Source: Bathynomus jamesi (lineage: Eukaryota > Arthropoda > Malacostraca > Isopoda > Cirolanidae). Taken from it: DNA of 64,000 nucleotides. Shown here piece by piece: positions 41,800 to 52,164 of the stretch. The notes beneath the pieces are model-generated. The model was not told the DNA's origin and searched no databases. It saw nothing but the letters and a program-made list of their open reading frames with translations. Position 1 is the first letter of the stretch. Every line of letters begins with the position of its first letter. A program made the position numbers and the translations under genes. Location of the stretch: NCBI GenBank assembly GCA_023014485.1, contig JAJOZX010001575.1, forward strand, positions 537,001 through 601,000. The letters are read 5' to 3'.

Positions 41800-43835
41800 T
41801 CTTAAAGTCTTCAATTTACCCACATAGCTAATAAACACTTTCATAACTTTAAACCTCACAAAGTTTTTTTCCTCCCCCAAATCAATAGAAAAGACATCGC
41901 TTGCCTTAAAGAATTATTCAAAGATGACTCCATTATAATTTTACGTCCTGACAAAGGCAAAAGTACTGTCCTTCTTAACAAATCAGACTATATATCTACA
42001 TTAATAAAGTTAATGACGTTCTCAACGACTCCACCAAATTCAAAAAAATTAATGACAATTCTCTAACACTTTCCCTAAAACTTGAAGCCAAAATCAACCG
42101 TTTCCTCAAAAAACTACGAGAGATGTTTACAATCAAATACGCTCTTTCGGTTCATCCCCAGGTACTCTTTACGGCCTCCCTAAAATACACAAACCAAACT
42201 TACCCATTAGACCTATCCTTTCTGCTTACATCACCCATAATTACCAACTAACAAAATTCCTAATTCCCCCCCCCCTAACTCCCCTAACCCAGAATGAATA
42301 TTTCGTTCCCAATTCCTATGAATTCACCAAAGAAATAGTGACGTTAAACAATTCAAACAGCCTCCATATGCACAGTTTTGACATAGTATCCTTCTACACC
42401 AACGTACCAATTAAAGAAGCCATCGACATCTGCATCAACAACTTATTTTCTAACAATCATATCACAGTCCTCATCTAACGAAACAAGAATTCACCAAACT
42501 GCTAACTCTTGCCGCTTCAGACACCTATTTCTTTTCCAATAAACAACTCTACCAACAAACCGATTCACTAGCCATGGGATGCCCCCCTAAGTTCCACACT
42601 AGCCAACATCTTTCTCTGTTATCATGAAAATAACTGGCTACTCCATTGCCCTACCCATTACAAACCACACCTATATAAAAGATAGGTCGACGACACTTTT
42701 CTACTTTTTCACAATTTACCAATCTTGACCCTCCCCCTCGCCCCTTTTCCTTAACTATCTCAATTCCCAACACCAAAACATTGAGTTTACTAATGAAGAT
42801 GAATCTAACAACACCCTACCCGTTTTAGATATAACAAAACAAAATAGTAATAAATTCAGCATTTTCATATATCGAAAACCTACATATACAGGCCAAGGTA
42901 CTAACTACTTAAGCTACATCCCTTCATTCCATAAAATTAACGGCATTAAAATCTTAATCTACCGTGCTTATCAACTTTGTTCTTCCTACTTATCCTTCCA
43001 CAATGAAATAGAATTCATTCACAATTTCAGCATTAATAACTCTTTCCCAAAGCATTTACTACAATCCTTAACTAGAAATTTTCTTAACAACATTTATCAA
43101 CTCCCCTTAAAGTCCCCACCGTTAAAAAAGACATACAATACTTTTTCCCTATTACGGCTATATTAGTTACAAAATACAATGAGAACTTCGCCACTTACTC
43201 ATCCCTCTTTACCCTCAAATTAACTTTCAATTTGTATTCACCAATAATAATGGCATTAAATCATATCTCAACCATAAAGAAAAAACCCAGCCCTTTGTTT
43301 CGTCCACTATTTACTCTTTCAATTGTATTCGTTGCAAAGCGAGTTATATTGGCAGCACCACTCGCCAATATAAAAAAAGAGTAGACGAACATCGTGGCAT
43401 ACGAAACAAACCCTCAACGACTATACGAGTAGTTCCGCTTTCAACTTAAACATAGCAAGATGATTCTTCTGAATCATCACTGCGAAAGAAATCCGCTATC
43501 ACTTTTCATATCACACTTCGGCTCCTGAAAATTCTAACATCGATACTTCAACACTCAACCATTCCCAACCTTTATACAATCAGATTAAACCTCCCCATAT
43601 AATAATCGTAAGATTTGTTTTCAATATTCGTTCACCTTTAACCTTTTTGTATATTTTAGTCGTTGTCTTACCTCTCTACATCTTATATACCTTTTTAATA
43701 TAGTTTAAAATTTTTATTCATCATATTTGTTCATTTTTTTAGTTTTAATTTTTTTAGCACCGATGATGGAAACTGAATTTCCGAAACGTCTTATTATTAA
43801 ACATGTACCACCTTCTCGTCCTCTTATTCCTCACT
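41800..43835 (+). pseudogene. Penelope-like element 2, degenerate
   Basis: Plus-strand pieces in order: LRPDKGKSTVLLNKSDY (about 41940-41990), a YGLPKIHKPNLPIRPILSA-like block (about 42170-42225), a SFDIVSFYTNVPIKEAI-like block (42375-42425), a MGCP..S.LANIFL-like block (42575-42615), an RxVDDTFLLF-like block (about 42685-42715) and at the end a GIY-YIG-type endonuclease (NCIRCKASYIGSTTRQYKKR, about 43322-43380). The order RT then GIY-YIG is the Penelope pattern. Many frameshifts and stops. At the 3' end (43760-43788) a hammerhead-like CCGATGA..CCGAAACG occurs. It differs from the copy at 57 kb. Confidence 0.85.
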
Positions 43836-43856
43836 ATATATATATATAGTTTTTCC

Positions 43857-43960
43857 TCCGCCCGAATTGTTCATTCTGACGAAGGTCAAGCTTGTTGCTC
43901 TACCTTGGACCTACAACTTAACGTGGAATCCGAACCACGACCCTGTTTCTGTGGTCAAAA
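43857..43960 (-). mobile_element. SINE-A 3' half
   Basis: CCGCCCGAATTGTTCATTCT, GACGAAGGTCAAGC and CTTAACGTGGAATCCGAACC match the family tail. The head is absent. Confidence 0.8.
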
Positions 43961-44181
43961 ATTACGCTAACTTAACCTTACTTAATCTAAACCAAAATAC
44001 ATATTTGTCGATAGAATGTCAAGTCTATCGGATGTCGTAATCCCGTATTGAGAAACTAAAACAACATTCAAAAGAAGTGTGCCAACGTCTCTACCAGAGA
44101 CGTAATTTATTTAAAAGAACTAACATACGTAAACTGAAAAGAAATTGTTTTTGTAACTTTCAGCCATTATTATTTACTTAT

Positions 44182-44448
44182 TTATAGACTATTTCTCATC
44201 AGTTTAGCTTTAAAAAAGGGCCCATTCATCCAGCCTGGGCCGGCCTGTGCCACACATCCGGACTGTGCCTGAAACTTACTGCAGATAATCTCTGTTTCTG
44301 TAGCCTTAAAATTAATGTAACTAACCTCATGACTCTGCTTTATCTTATAACATTTAACAAATAACTTCATTCTCCAAATGAAGCATAAAAATTGCTTGTA
44401 AATGGCAGGTTTGTGCTTTTTATGGATACGAAGACATGACACTCCCAT
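44182..44448. other. No gene supported
   Basis: The open frames here show no signature. Confidence 0.4.
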
Positions 44449-44478
44449 TTATCTGTATGTATATTGGGGCATGATATA

Positions 44479-44479
<1 letters not shown>

Positions 44480-44510
<31 letters not shown>

Positions 44511-44515
44511 TATAT

Positions 44516-44549
<34 letters not shown>

Positions 44550-44558
44550 ATATATATA
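44480..44558. repeat. (TG)n(TA)n microsatellite
   Basis: TG run followed by TA repeat up to the palindromic element. Confidence 0.95.
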
Positions 44559-44717
44559 ATGTTACAAGGAATCTGTGTAACTAGGGATTTCATGTAAGGT
44601 TAAGTCGTGATATTTTCGTTAGTTTTAACGAAAATATCACGACTTAACGTTACATGAAATTCCTGAATATTTTAGGGACTTCATGAAATCCCTAGTTACA
44701 CAGATTCCTTGTAACAT
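44559..44717. mobile_element. Palindromic MITE with GTTACAAGGAATCTG ends
   Basis: ATGTTACAAGGAATCTGTG at the left is inverted at the right end (44699-44717). The inner arm GTCGTGATATTTTCGTTA and its inverse form the same core as the TAAG-family MITEs, but the outer modules differ. A GATTTCATG-type arm is present three times. Confidence 0.75.
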
Positions 44718-44734
44718 ATATACGAGTATATATC

Positions 44735-44800
44735 CCTTTCAACCTTTCAAATGTTCCGTGTGATGATTCATCATTTCACAAAGGTCAAGCTTGTTGCTCC
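44735..44800 (-). mobile_element. LINE or SINE 3'-tail fragment
   Basis: GTTCCGTGTG matches the LINE 3' end at 26340, and AAGGTCAAGCTTGTTGCTCC matches the SINE-A tail. Both features lie in one 50-base piece. Confidence 0.55.
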
Positions 44801-44801
44801 T

Positions 44802-44867
<66 letters not shown>

Positions 44868-44868
44868 C
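44802..44868. repeat. (TA)n microsatellite
   Basis: TA repeat with one TTTA interruption. Confidence 0.95.
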
Positions 44869-44880
44869 GCACACACACAG

Positions 44881-45230
44881 GGGTTGGACAGAATAATGGA
44901 AACACTCGCATTTTCGATGCTATATTTTCTGTTATCATTAATGGCATTATGTACTTTATTAAATTAATATGTAACTGTATATAATATTGAGAACATCTTC
45001 TATTTTAATATGTTCATATTGGTTTTTCATGTTCTTGTAGAATAAATAAAAATATGGCGCTTGGACAAAAATGTTACTGACTGTGAAAGGGACATGATAG
45101 TAGGAGCCAGTTTGGTTGGTGTCTCAATATTAAAAGTCGCGTGATTGTCCCTGCACCTTGAGGAACAGTCACGTAGTTATGAATACATGGAAAGAAATTA
45201 TATAAAAAAAACTACACCACATAAGCACAG
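44881..45230 (+). pseudogene. Tc1-like element, 5' end with transposase N-terminus
   Basis: GGGGTTGGACAGAATAATGG is a Tc1-type terminal repeat. From about 45055 broken plus-strand frames follow the helix-turn-helix part of a Tc1 transposase (ERDMIVGASLVG-like, then KKTTPHKHRIVPI). The catalytic part and right end are absent. Confidence 0.65.
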
Positions 45231-45317
45231 AATTGTTCCCATTATTCTCCCCAATCCATGCTGTGGATATTTAGGAAACCATGAACTGTCGTATTTTCAT
45301 ACGTGTATGAATGTTAC

Positions 45318-45550
45318 TACCGTATTTTACGGCTCAGAAGACGCTAAAGTGGTAAGACGCACCCTGTATTTAGCAAAGAATATTTAGGAAAAAAATATTT
45401 CGAAGATTTATCAGCCTGACAAAAAATATATTCCCATAACTTTATTAAAAGGACATTAAACAAAACAATAACATATGAGCCCTCAAGGGATTTTTGGAGA
45501 CGTTTTTCAGGAAAAAAGTAGCCTCTTATGAGGCGTAAAATACGTTATGC
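45318..45550. mobile_element. Small inverted-repeat element with ACCGTATTTTACGGC end
   Basis: ACCGTATTTTACGGCTCAGA at the left is matched by the inverted AACGTATTTTACGCCTCATA at the right. No coding capacity. Target duplication not resolved. Confidence 0.65.
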
Positions 45551-45594
45551 CTATGTATTATCTATTACACCTATTGTATGTCTTAAACATGGGG

Positions 45595-46062
45595 TCAATC
45601 CCAGAATAGGCACCTGATGTACCTCAATCCCAGATGAAGCACCTGCGTTCAACCTCAATCCCAGAATAGGCACCTTGCAAGGAATTAAATAAAAAAAACC
45701 TGATGATTACAAAATTTATTGTTTATACAAAGTTTATTACAAATGTAATAAAGGCAAAGTTATAAAAGGTTTAAAGTAGTTTAATGAATAAAGAAAAATT
45801 TTAGATATAAATTCCTGCAATATGAGCCCGAATGTTTCTGAATCCATCTGAAGCAAATCTATCTTGCCATATAAATTGGTATAGATATAGGTTAGGTTAG
45901 GTTAGAGTTGATTTTTTCAAATATTGATAAAAACAATGAAATTATATCTCTAAAAACTGTTTATATTTTTTTCTCCTCAATCGCAGATTAAGCACCTGTG
46001 TTTTGCCTCAATCCCAGATTAAGCACCTAAAAATGATTTCAGGTGCCTATTCTGGGATTGAT
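45595..46062. mobile_element. Inverted-repeat element with internal CAATCCCAGAT.AAGCACCT repeats
   Basis: It begins TCAATCCCAGAATAGGCACC and ends with the exact inverse. At least four further direct copies of a CTCAATCCCAGATTAAGCACC-like unit lie near both ends (45630-45680, 45980-46030). The centre is AT-rich and includes a short TTAGG array at 45889-45905. No transposase found. Confidence 0.75.
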
Positions 46063-46073
46063 CACAAATAAGG

Positions 46074-46268
46074 GATCACCCGAAGATCAGGGCCCCATCC
46101 TTCTCTAGTTAGCCTTATAACTAACGAAACTATCACGACCTAACCTAACCAATCGTTAGGTGAACTGTACGCCCTTGACGACTGGTTAGGTTAGGTCGTG
46201 ATATTTTCGTTAGTTAGCCTTATAAAGCTAACTAAAGAAGGGTGAGGGCCCTGATCTTCAGGTGATCC
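46074..46268. mobile_element. Palindromic MITE (TAAG family), copy 2, target duplication CAAATAAG
   Basis: The ends are GGATCACCCGAAGATC and inverted GGATCACCTGAAGATC. CAAATAAG flanks at 46066-46073 and 46269-46276. The core is as in copy 1. Confidence 0.92.
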
Positions 46269-46532
46269 CAAATAAGCATAATTTTTCTTTGAATATTAAT
46301 TTATTTTAACTAAGAACCATGTAGCCTACTTAGTTTAAAAACAAAAGTTGGAGCTCTTAAATTCTCTGTCGTGTTTTTAAATATATTAGAAATTAGTTAT
46401 ATCCAAATTAAAATGAAATATCAGCTGCACCCTTCTTATAAAGGGTGCTTAAAAATTATTTAGTTTACCTTAAAATTACGCTACAGAAAATGTACACTCC
46501 CTGATTTTGAAATTGGGTAAAATGTAGGTTGG

Positions 46533-46772
46533 ATGCTCGCGGCTCACACACCGAAAAAATTGTTTGTTATAGTTTCAGTTTCAGGGTTTTTGTTTTCATT
46601 CATAGGAGCCGTAATTGGGTATTATGTGTACATAGATGCAATCTTTCAATCTGAAGATTTGCATATGAAACAAAAATGTCTCCATGATTCTGACGCTCCG
46701 TGCGTGGACGGTTTACATAAATTTGCTTTTATATTAATATATTTGTATACATTATTCATGTATTTGATTTGA
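46533..46772 (+). CDS. Unidentified small ORF with two hydrophobic segments
   Basis: 79 residues: MLAAHTPKKL, a hydrophobic segment (FVIVSVSGFLFSFIGAVIGY, residues 11-30), a polar loop with two cysteines (KQKCLHDSDAPCVDG, about 47-61), then a second hydrophobic segment (FAFILIYLYTLFMYLI) to the stop. An AATGTAG just before could be a splice acceptor but lacks a good pyrimidine tract. No repeat copy in the window and no family recognised. The two-helix plan could be a membrane-protein exon. An AT-rich region can also give hydrophobic frames by chance. Confidence 0.3.
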   Translation: MLAAHTPKKLFVIVSVSGFLFSFIGAVIGYYVYIDAIFQSEDLHMKQKCLHDSDAPCVDGLHKFAFILIYLYTLFMYLI

Positions 46773-46783
46773 TATGAAAAATA

Positions 46784-46787
<4 letters not shown>

Positions 46788-46860
<73 letters not shown>
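46788..46860. repeat. (CT)n(TA)n microsatellite
   Basis: CT run followed by TA run. Confidence 0.97.
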
Positions 46861-46946
46861 ACAAGAGATATAGACAAATGGTGAATCAGAATAGTTATCT
46901 GCAGTACTTATAAAAAAGAAATTGGCAAAATAGCAGTTTAATTAAG

Positions 46947-47149
46947 GGATCACCTGAAGATCAGGGCCCCCAGCCTTCTTTAGTTAGCCTTATAAGGCTA
47001 ACTAACGAAAATATCACGACTTAATCTAACCAATCGTTAGGTCAACTCTACGTCTTTGACGATTGGTTAGGTTAGGTCGTGATATTTTCGTCAGTTAGCC
47101 TTATAAAGCTAACTAAAGAAGGCTGGGGGCCCTGATCTTCAGGTGATCA
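46947..47149. mobile_element. Palindromic MITE (TAAG family), copy 3, target duplication TAATTAAG
   Basis: It begins GGATCACCTGAAGATCAGGG, with the inverse at the end (last base A instead of C). TAATTAAG is at 46939-46946 and 47150-47157. Confidence 0.9.
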
Positions 47150-47162
47150 TAATTAAGTTAAG

Positions 47163-48370
47163 AAATGATGTACTATACACAGACTTTGCTAAAGCGTTCG
47201 ACAAGTGTGACCATGGAATCATAATACATAAACTGAAAATATATGGGAATAACAGGAAAAGTAGGGAAATGGATATATAATTTCCTTAGTGAGCGGAGGC
47301 AAGTCGTTACAGTACAAGGAGTATCTTCATCAGAATCAGAGGTCCTCAGCTCAGTACCACAAGGAACGGTATTAGCTCCACTACTCTTCATAATCATGCT
47401 AACTGACATAGATGAGGACGTTACCAGAGACAGCACAGTAACATCCTTTGCAGATGACACAAAGATCAGTAGAAAAATACGAAAACCAGAAGACATAGGA
47501 TCTCTACAAACCGACATAAACAAAATTTACAAGTGGACGGAAGACAACAATATGAAGTTTAACACCGAGAAATTTCAGCTATTACGGTACGGAAAAAGAG
47601 AAGACCTAAAGTCCATGGAATATTATACCCCAAATGGACAGGAAGTCCAGAGAAATTCCAGAGCAAAAGATTTAGGGGTTGTAATGACAGATGATGCGAA
47701 ATTTGAAACAAAATAAGATAGCAGTAAACAGAGCAAAGAGAATAACGGGTCAGATATTGAGAACTTTTAAACGAAGGGATAGGAATGTAATGATCCCTCT
47801 ACTGAAAACCCTGATAATACCCAAACTGGAATACTGCTCGGTCCTAACATCCCCATATAAAAAAGAAGACATTAGACAGCTGGAGGGGATTCAAAGAAGT
47901 TTCACAGCCAAGATCAATGGGTGCAAAGAACTAAATTACTGGGAAAGGTTACGAGAACTAGACCTATATTCACTGGAAAGGAGAAGAGAGAGAGAGATAC
48001 ACCATTATTTACACTTGGAAAATAATGGAGAAACTAGTCCCTAATCTTACTCTGAATCCCATAACTCCCCAAACAACGGTGGAAAGTAGAAGCGGTAGAC
48101 TGTGTCGTATTCCCAAATTGAAGGCGAGAGAGGGAACATCCTTAACCCTGAAAGAAAATAGTTTTGTAGTGAGAGGACCAAAACTATTTAATCAGTTGCC
48201 CAAAGACCTAAGAAACACGAAGGGAGTTGCAGTGGAAATCTTCAAAAGAAGACTTGACGCCTGGCTCAGAACAATCCCCGATGAGCCGGGCGTACCTGGC
48301 TATGTGAGGTGGAGAGCGCAAGAATCCAACTCACTACTTCACCAGGCCAACTCGAGAAGAGGGGCGACAT
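47163..48370 (+). pseudogene. LINE copy C, 3' two-thirds of the reverse-transcriptase ORF
   Basis: Plus strand. It starts at motif A (TDFAKAFDKCDHGIIIHKL-like, about 47180), then SVPQGTVLAPLLFIIML and FADDTKISRK (47243-47716), all RT motifs intact. It continues after one frameshift near 47695 with FKRRDRNVMIPLLKTLIIP and CKELNYWERLRELDLYSLE (47691-48044), then NPITPQTT..RSGRLCRIPKL to QESNSLLHQA (48025-48399). Best preserved of the three copies. The N-terminal part of the same ORF lies next to it in the opposite orientation. Confidence 0.88.
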
Positions 48371-48893
48371 CCGTGTTGGTTATCATTGATTTTTTCTGAG
48401 TTTCCAAAAAGTCAGATTTTCTGTCTAACAATTCTTTCAAATATTTTGGTGAGATGAGATGTAAGCGACACTGGCCTATAGTTTTTGGCCTCGGATCGAT
48501 CTCCTCCTTTATATATTGGGACTATGTTCGCGCTCTTCAGGATGCCCGGTATTTCTCCCGTGTTTAATGATCGTCTCCATATCCAGTATAGGGGCTCAGC
48601 GATTGCATTCTTGCAGTTTTTGATCAGTGTGGCATTCCATTTATCCGGTCCTGCCGCTGAGTGTGTTTTTAGTTTCCCTATGACTTGTGCAATATCCTCC
48701 GTCGTAAAGTCGAAATCCGTTATACTTTCCCCTTGTGGTTCTTCTTCAAAGAACGCGTTTCTGTAGCATATCAATTTGTCAGTTTTTGGGATACTGAAAG
48801 ATGATTCATACTGAGCTTTTAATATTTCAGCTACTTCTGTTAGATCATCAGATAAATCACTGTTCTCATTTTTTAAAGGCCCGATAGTCGCAT
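48371..48893 (-). pseudogene. LINE copy C, inverted N-terminal RT part
   Basis: The minus-strand frame (48412-48774) reads FDFTTEDIAQVIGKLKTHSA, AGPDKWNATLIKN, SANIVPIYKGGDRSEAKNYR and IVRQKI, continuing past one stop to a KINDNQHG-like stretch near 48370. In copies A and B this part precedes motif A directly. Here it is inverted and placed downstream of the 3' end, with about 40 residues missing at the joint. Confidence 0.85.
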
Positions 48894-48943
48894 ATATATA
48901 TATATATTATATATATATATATATATTATATATATATATTATA

Positions 48944-48989
<46 letters not shown>

Positions 48990-49026
48990 ATATATATATA
49001 TATATATATATATTATATTATATATT
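48893..49026. repeat. (TA)n microsatellite, interrupted
   Basis: TA repeat with ATTATA and TTTATA breaks. Confidence 0.97.
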
Positions 49027-49232
49027 AAAGTGAATGGTTGGTGTTCAACGCATTAAAACAGTGACCTTCATAAAGAAAGTTGTGTAAAGAATTACTTCCT
49101 ACTCAGTGTCATTCTCCTCCTAAAATATCGTGTAAAGTCCTTTACAATTACTCTCTAATTTGCTTAAAACAGAAAACATTAAAAAATACGAGTATTTTGT
49201 CCGTATTTTACTACAAACAGAGGGAAATGAAA

Positions 49233-49234
<2 letters not shown>

Positions 49235-49287
<53 letters not shown>
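49235..49287. repeat. (TA)n microsatellite
   Basis: About 25 TA units. Confidence 0.97.
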
Positions 49288-49289
<2 letters not shown>

Positions 49290-49397
49290 TGGGTGGTTCG
49301 GATTCGACGTTAAGCTGTAGGTCTAAGGTGGAGCAACAGGCTTGACCTTTGTCAGAATGAACAGTACGGGCGAAAGCAAAACCAAGGTACCAACCAA

Positions 49398-49400
<3 letters not shown>
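49288..49400 (+). mobile_element. SINE-A 3' part
   Basis: GGTGGTTCGGATTCGACGTT through AACCAAGGTACCAACC. The tRNA-like head is absent. TA runs stand on both sides. Confidence 0.82.

Positions 49401-49401
<1 letters not shown>

Positions 49402-49448
<47 letters not shown>
49402..49448. repeat. (TA)n microsatellite
   Basis: TA run after the SINE tail. Confidence 0.95.
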
Positions 49449-49449
<1 letters not shown>

Positions 49450-49829
49450 GTGTGTGTATATAACTAATAATTTACAAACAATAAATTGGGTATCATACCT
49501 GTGCAAAATTTCAAACGGGCAAAGATGCAAAATCTGGACTTCAATAGAAGCAGTTAATTTCTTCTCTTATGTAAATTTAAAAAAACTTTTCCCATAATTT
49601 TTTTTTTAATAAAAAATGAATGACAGGTTTTCTCTAGAGTTGGGGTGAGGGGGAGGGGGGGAAGGGGAATATTGAAGAAGAGGAGAAAAGTCGTTTGAGA
49701 ATTCGTCACAGGATGATTGATTGTTCTACGAGGACGGGGAAGGTAGCTGAAATAATTATGTATTTTTCTTTTCGGCTTGCGAATATTTTGCGGTAATTCA
49801 CACAATATTCAATTAATTTATTCGGTTGA

Positions 49830-49830
<1 letters not shown>
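49450..49830. other. No gene seen
   Basis: Includes a G-rich purine tract at 49640-49670. No supported frame. Confidence 0.4.

Positions 49831-49832
<2 letters not shown>

Positions 49833-49911
<79 letters not shown>
49833..49911. repeat. (CT)n and (TA)n microsatellites
   Basis: CT run 49833-49865, then TA run 49873-49908. Confidence 0.97.
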
Positions 49912-49914
<3 letters not shown>

Positions 49915-50183
49915 GTGGTTAGCGTCGCTGACTACGAATCTATCGGACCCGGTGATGGCAGGCGGCGCGCAGCAAAACCCAACTGTTCATCCTTCCACAC
50001 ATTAAAATAAATTGGTTGGTAGATAAATGGGTAACCTAGTGGATAAGACGCTGGGGCTGCTGGTGGGGCGTGATTCGGATTCCACGTTAAACTGTAGGTC
50101 TAAGGTGGAGTGACAAGCTTGACCTTCGTCAGAATGAACAATTCAGTCGGAAGCAAAAGCCAAAACCAACCAATCAAACGAAG
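49912..50183 (+). mobile_element. SINE-A, short subfamily
   Basis: GTAGTGGTTAGCGTCGCTGA starts within box A; part of the first B box is deleted. Body and tail are as in other copies, ending in a GT run. Confidence 0.85.
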
Positions 50184-50211
50184 GTGTGTGTGTGTGTGTG
50201 TGTGTGTGTGT
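50184..50211. repeat. (GT)n microsatellite
   Basis: GT run at the SINE 3' end. Confidence 0.95.
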
Positions 50212-50551
50212 ACACAACACTTCTGAAAGCGAAAGCGTTGCCCTTTCCTTAGGTAATAAAATACCGCCCAAAAGCTCTTTAATAGCTCTCTAATACCGCC
50301 CAAAAGAAGAACCGACGAACTTTCAACGTACCAACCTTAATAATTTTAAGAACCAACTGGAGGTTCCTGTGTAAAGTCCCCGACCAGCCATGCGTAGCTG
50401 GCTACGAGGACTGGAGGAGAGTGGAAACCAACTACCTCCTACCAAATCCCGCGAATGAGGCTCGATGCCGCAGACGAATCGAACGCGGGTCGATCCTGAA
50501 CCGTCACTCAAAGACATAAAGATGTAATTTGAAGTTATTACTTACTCGTCT

Positions 50552-50627
50552 CCTGTCGAAGTCGAATGGTCAATGCCGTAGTCTCCGAGTCAGAGGGCCC
50601 GGGTTCGAATTCTGGCGGAGGATAACG
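50552..50627 (+). other. tRNA-like sequence, probably a SINE head
   Basis: TCTCCTG (5') can pair with CGGAGGA (3') apart from one mismatch. GTCGAATGGTCAATGCC is box-A-like and GGGTTCGAATTC is box-B-like. The anticodon region is irregular. I do not call it a functional tRNA. Confidence 0.45.
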
Positions 50628-50905
50628 TTTGTCTTCGGTTCACTTAAAGGGAAATGGTGTTACTAGCTATGCAACGTCAGCTGACGAGTGGGATGATGCC
50701 ATTAAATATTACAGATTAAACTCCATCTTAAAACATCTGATTTGGATGACATTGATAGATCCGATTGGGTTCGTGTTGTTGTTCAAATGTAATATAATCA
50801 ATGTACCTTACAAAGTAACACTAATAACAAATGAAAATTAACTCAACGAACCACAAACTTTTATAATAATTGGGAATGGTAAAATTTTTAATCATTTATA
50901 GTTAC

Positions 50906-50907
<2 letters not shown>

Positions 50908-50935
<28 letters not shown>
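50908..50935. repeat. (TG)n microsatellite
   Basis: About 14 TG units. Confidence 0.95.
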
Positions 50936-50937
<2 letters not shown>

Positions 50938-51039
50938 GAATGTTATCTGAAGTTATTCTGAAGGTGGGAATTTGTCCGAAACTGTCAATAAAAGCTACAT
51001 GAAAAATACGATTAGGTGTGAATCTTATTCATAGTATCT

Positions 51040-51505
51040 TATTTACATATCTACAGATCTACAGAAGCTAAGGCTAACAAAGACCCTAAGATCCACTCTA
51101 AGGCTAGCCCGAGAGAAAGGAGAGAGTAGGGGGTTAAGAGAAGAGAGGAGAATAAGGGGTTAAGTAAGGAGCAACACCTATCATTCGTGGGTTAACATTC
51201 ATTCAGAAAAAGAGGGAAAAAGTCTCACCATCATCATCCGCCGGCCACTGCCGACAAGTCAGAAAAATAGTCGGAGAATATAGGAGAGGGGTGAAAGATG
51301 AAAAGAAGTAAAATAAGAACGCTTACAAACCATGCAAACACAGTCTTAACTCACTGTCATACCATGCAAACTACAAACATGCAAGAAAAGAGTTAGAGAC
51401 ATGCAAAGTAAGGAGGATAAGAAAGAAAAAAAAAAAAAAGTAGGTAAAGTTAAACAAAAAGTGGGTTAGTTTACGCTATGAGCTACATCTACATTCGTGT
51501 TAGTT
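51040..51505. other. No gene seen
   Basis: Purine-rich spacer, no supported frame. Confidence 0.35.
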
Positions 51506-51508
<3 letters not shown>

Positions 51509-51536
<28 letters not shown>

Positions 51537-51912
51537 GCTGGCATCACACGCTGGCATGTCACAAGCTGGCATTCATCGTCAACAGACTCATCCTCGAGCA
51601 CCACCACCAGAGCTCCTGTTGTTAACTTTCTTTTTTAATTTTAAACAACGTTAATATTTTTAAAATGTCTGTCAAGACGGTTCTTAAACACATTAACGCT
51701 GGTAGAATGAACGACTGACGCGGGAAGATTATTCCATTTATCAATTACTTTAAACGTAAAGAAGTTTTTAGCGATATTAGTAATGAAACGTCTGCCACGC
51801 AACTTGAATCCGTTATTGCGAGTATTACTATTATCGAAAGTGAACAATTTGTCAAAATTTACGTTATCGATGTTATTAACGATTTTGAAAACTTCAATAA
51901 GCTCCCCCCTTA
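51509..51912 (-). pseudogene. CR1/L2-like LINE 3' end with poly(A) tail
   Basis: The minus-strand frame ends with NNGFKLRGRRFITNIAKNFF, then TFKVIDKWNNLPASVVHS and SVNVFKNRLDRHF, the C-terminal end of a non-LTR reverse-transcriptase ORF (pattern R..FF..RV...WN.LP..VV..SVN.FK..LD). Then about 100 bases of 3' untranslated sequence, AATAAA and a 20+ A tail (T run at 51509-51532 on plus). 5' truncated near 51912. The poly(A) tail separates this family from LINE copies A-C, which end near TA repeats. Confidence 0.85.
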
Positions 51913-51914
51913 GG

Positions 51915-52160
51915 GGTTGATGATCACGATGATGATGATGATGATGTCTCTTCTATGTTCGTTTATACATGCCTAAACGGCTAGGATAATCTGCACCAAA
52001 ATTGGTATACACATTAAAGAAGAACAAGGGAAGACTTCACTAACAAAGCCCTCTCCCTGTCAATCCCCCAGGTTGTTTCAGGGGGCTTTTGCTGCGGACG
52101 TTAGGCAGGAAACGGAGTGCTGGAACTCCCGTTTCTCCTGTCACTGTCCTCCTTAGCTGA
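51915..52160 (+). repeat. Unnamed interspersed repeat, copy 2
   Basis: Matches 20905-21088 (GTTCGTTTATACATGCCTAA, AATCTGCACCAAAATTGGTA, GGGGGCTTTTGCTGCGGA). A GATGAT run precedes it. Confidence 0.6.
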
Positions 52161-52164
52161 TATT

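Noticed and set aside
20111..47149. CRISPR-like array from the repeated palindromes
   Set aside because: Copies are 0.7-26 kb apart, each with its own target duplication, in a eukaryotic genome; they are MITEs.
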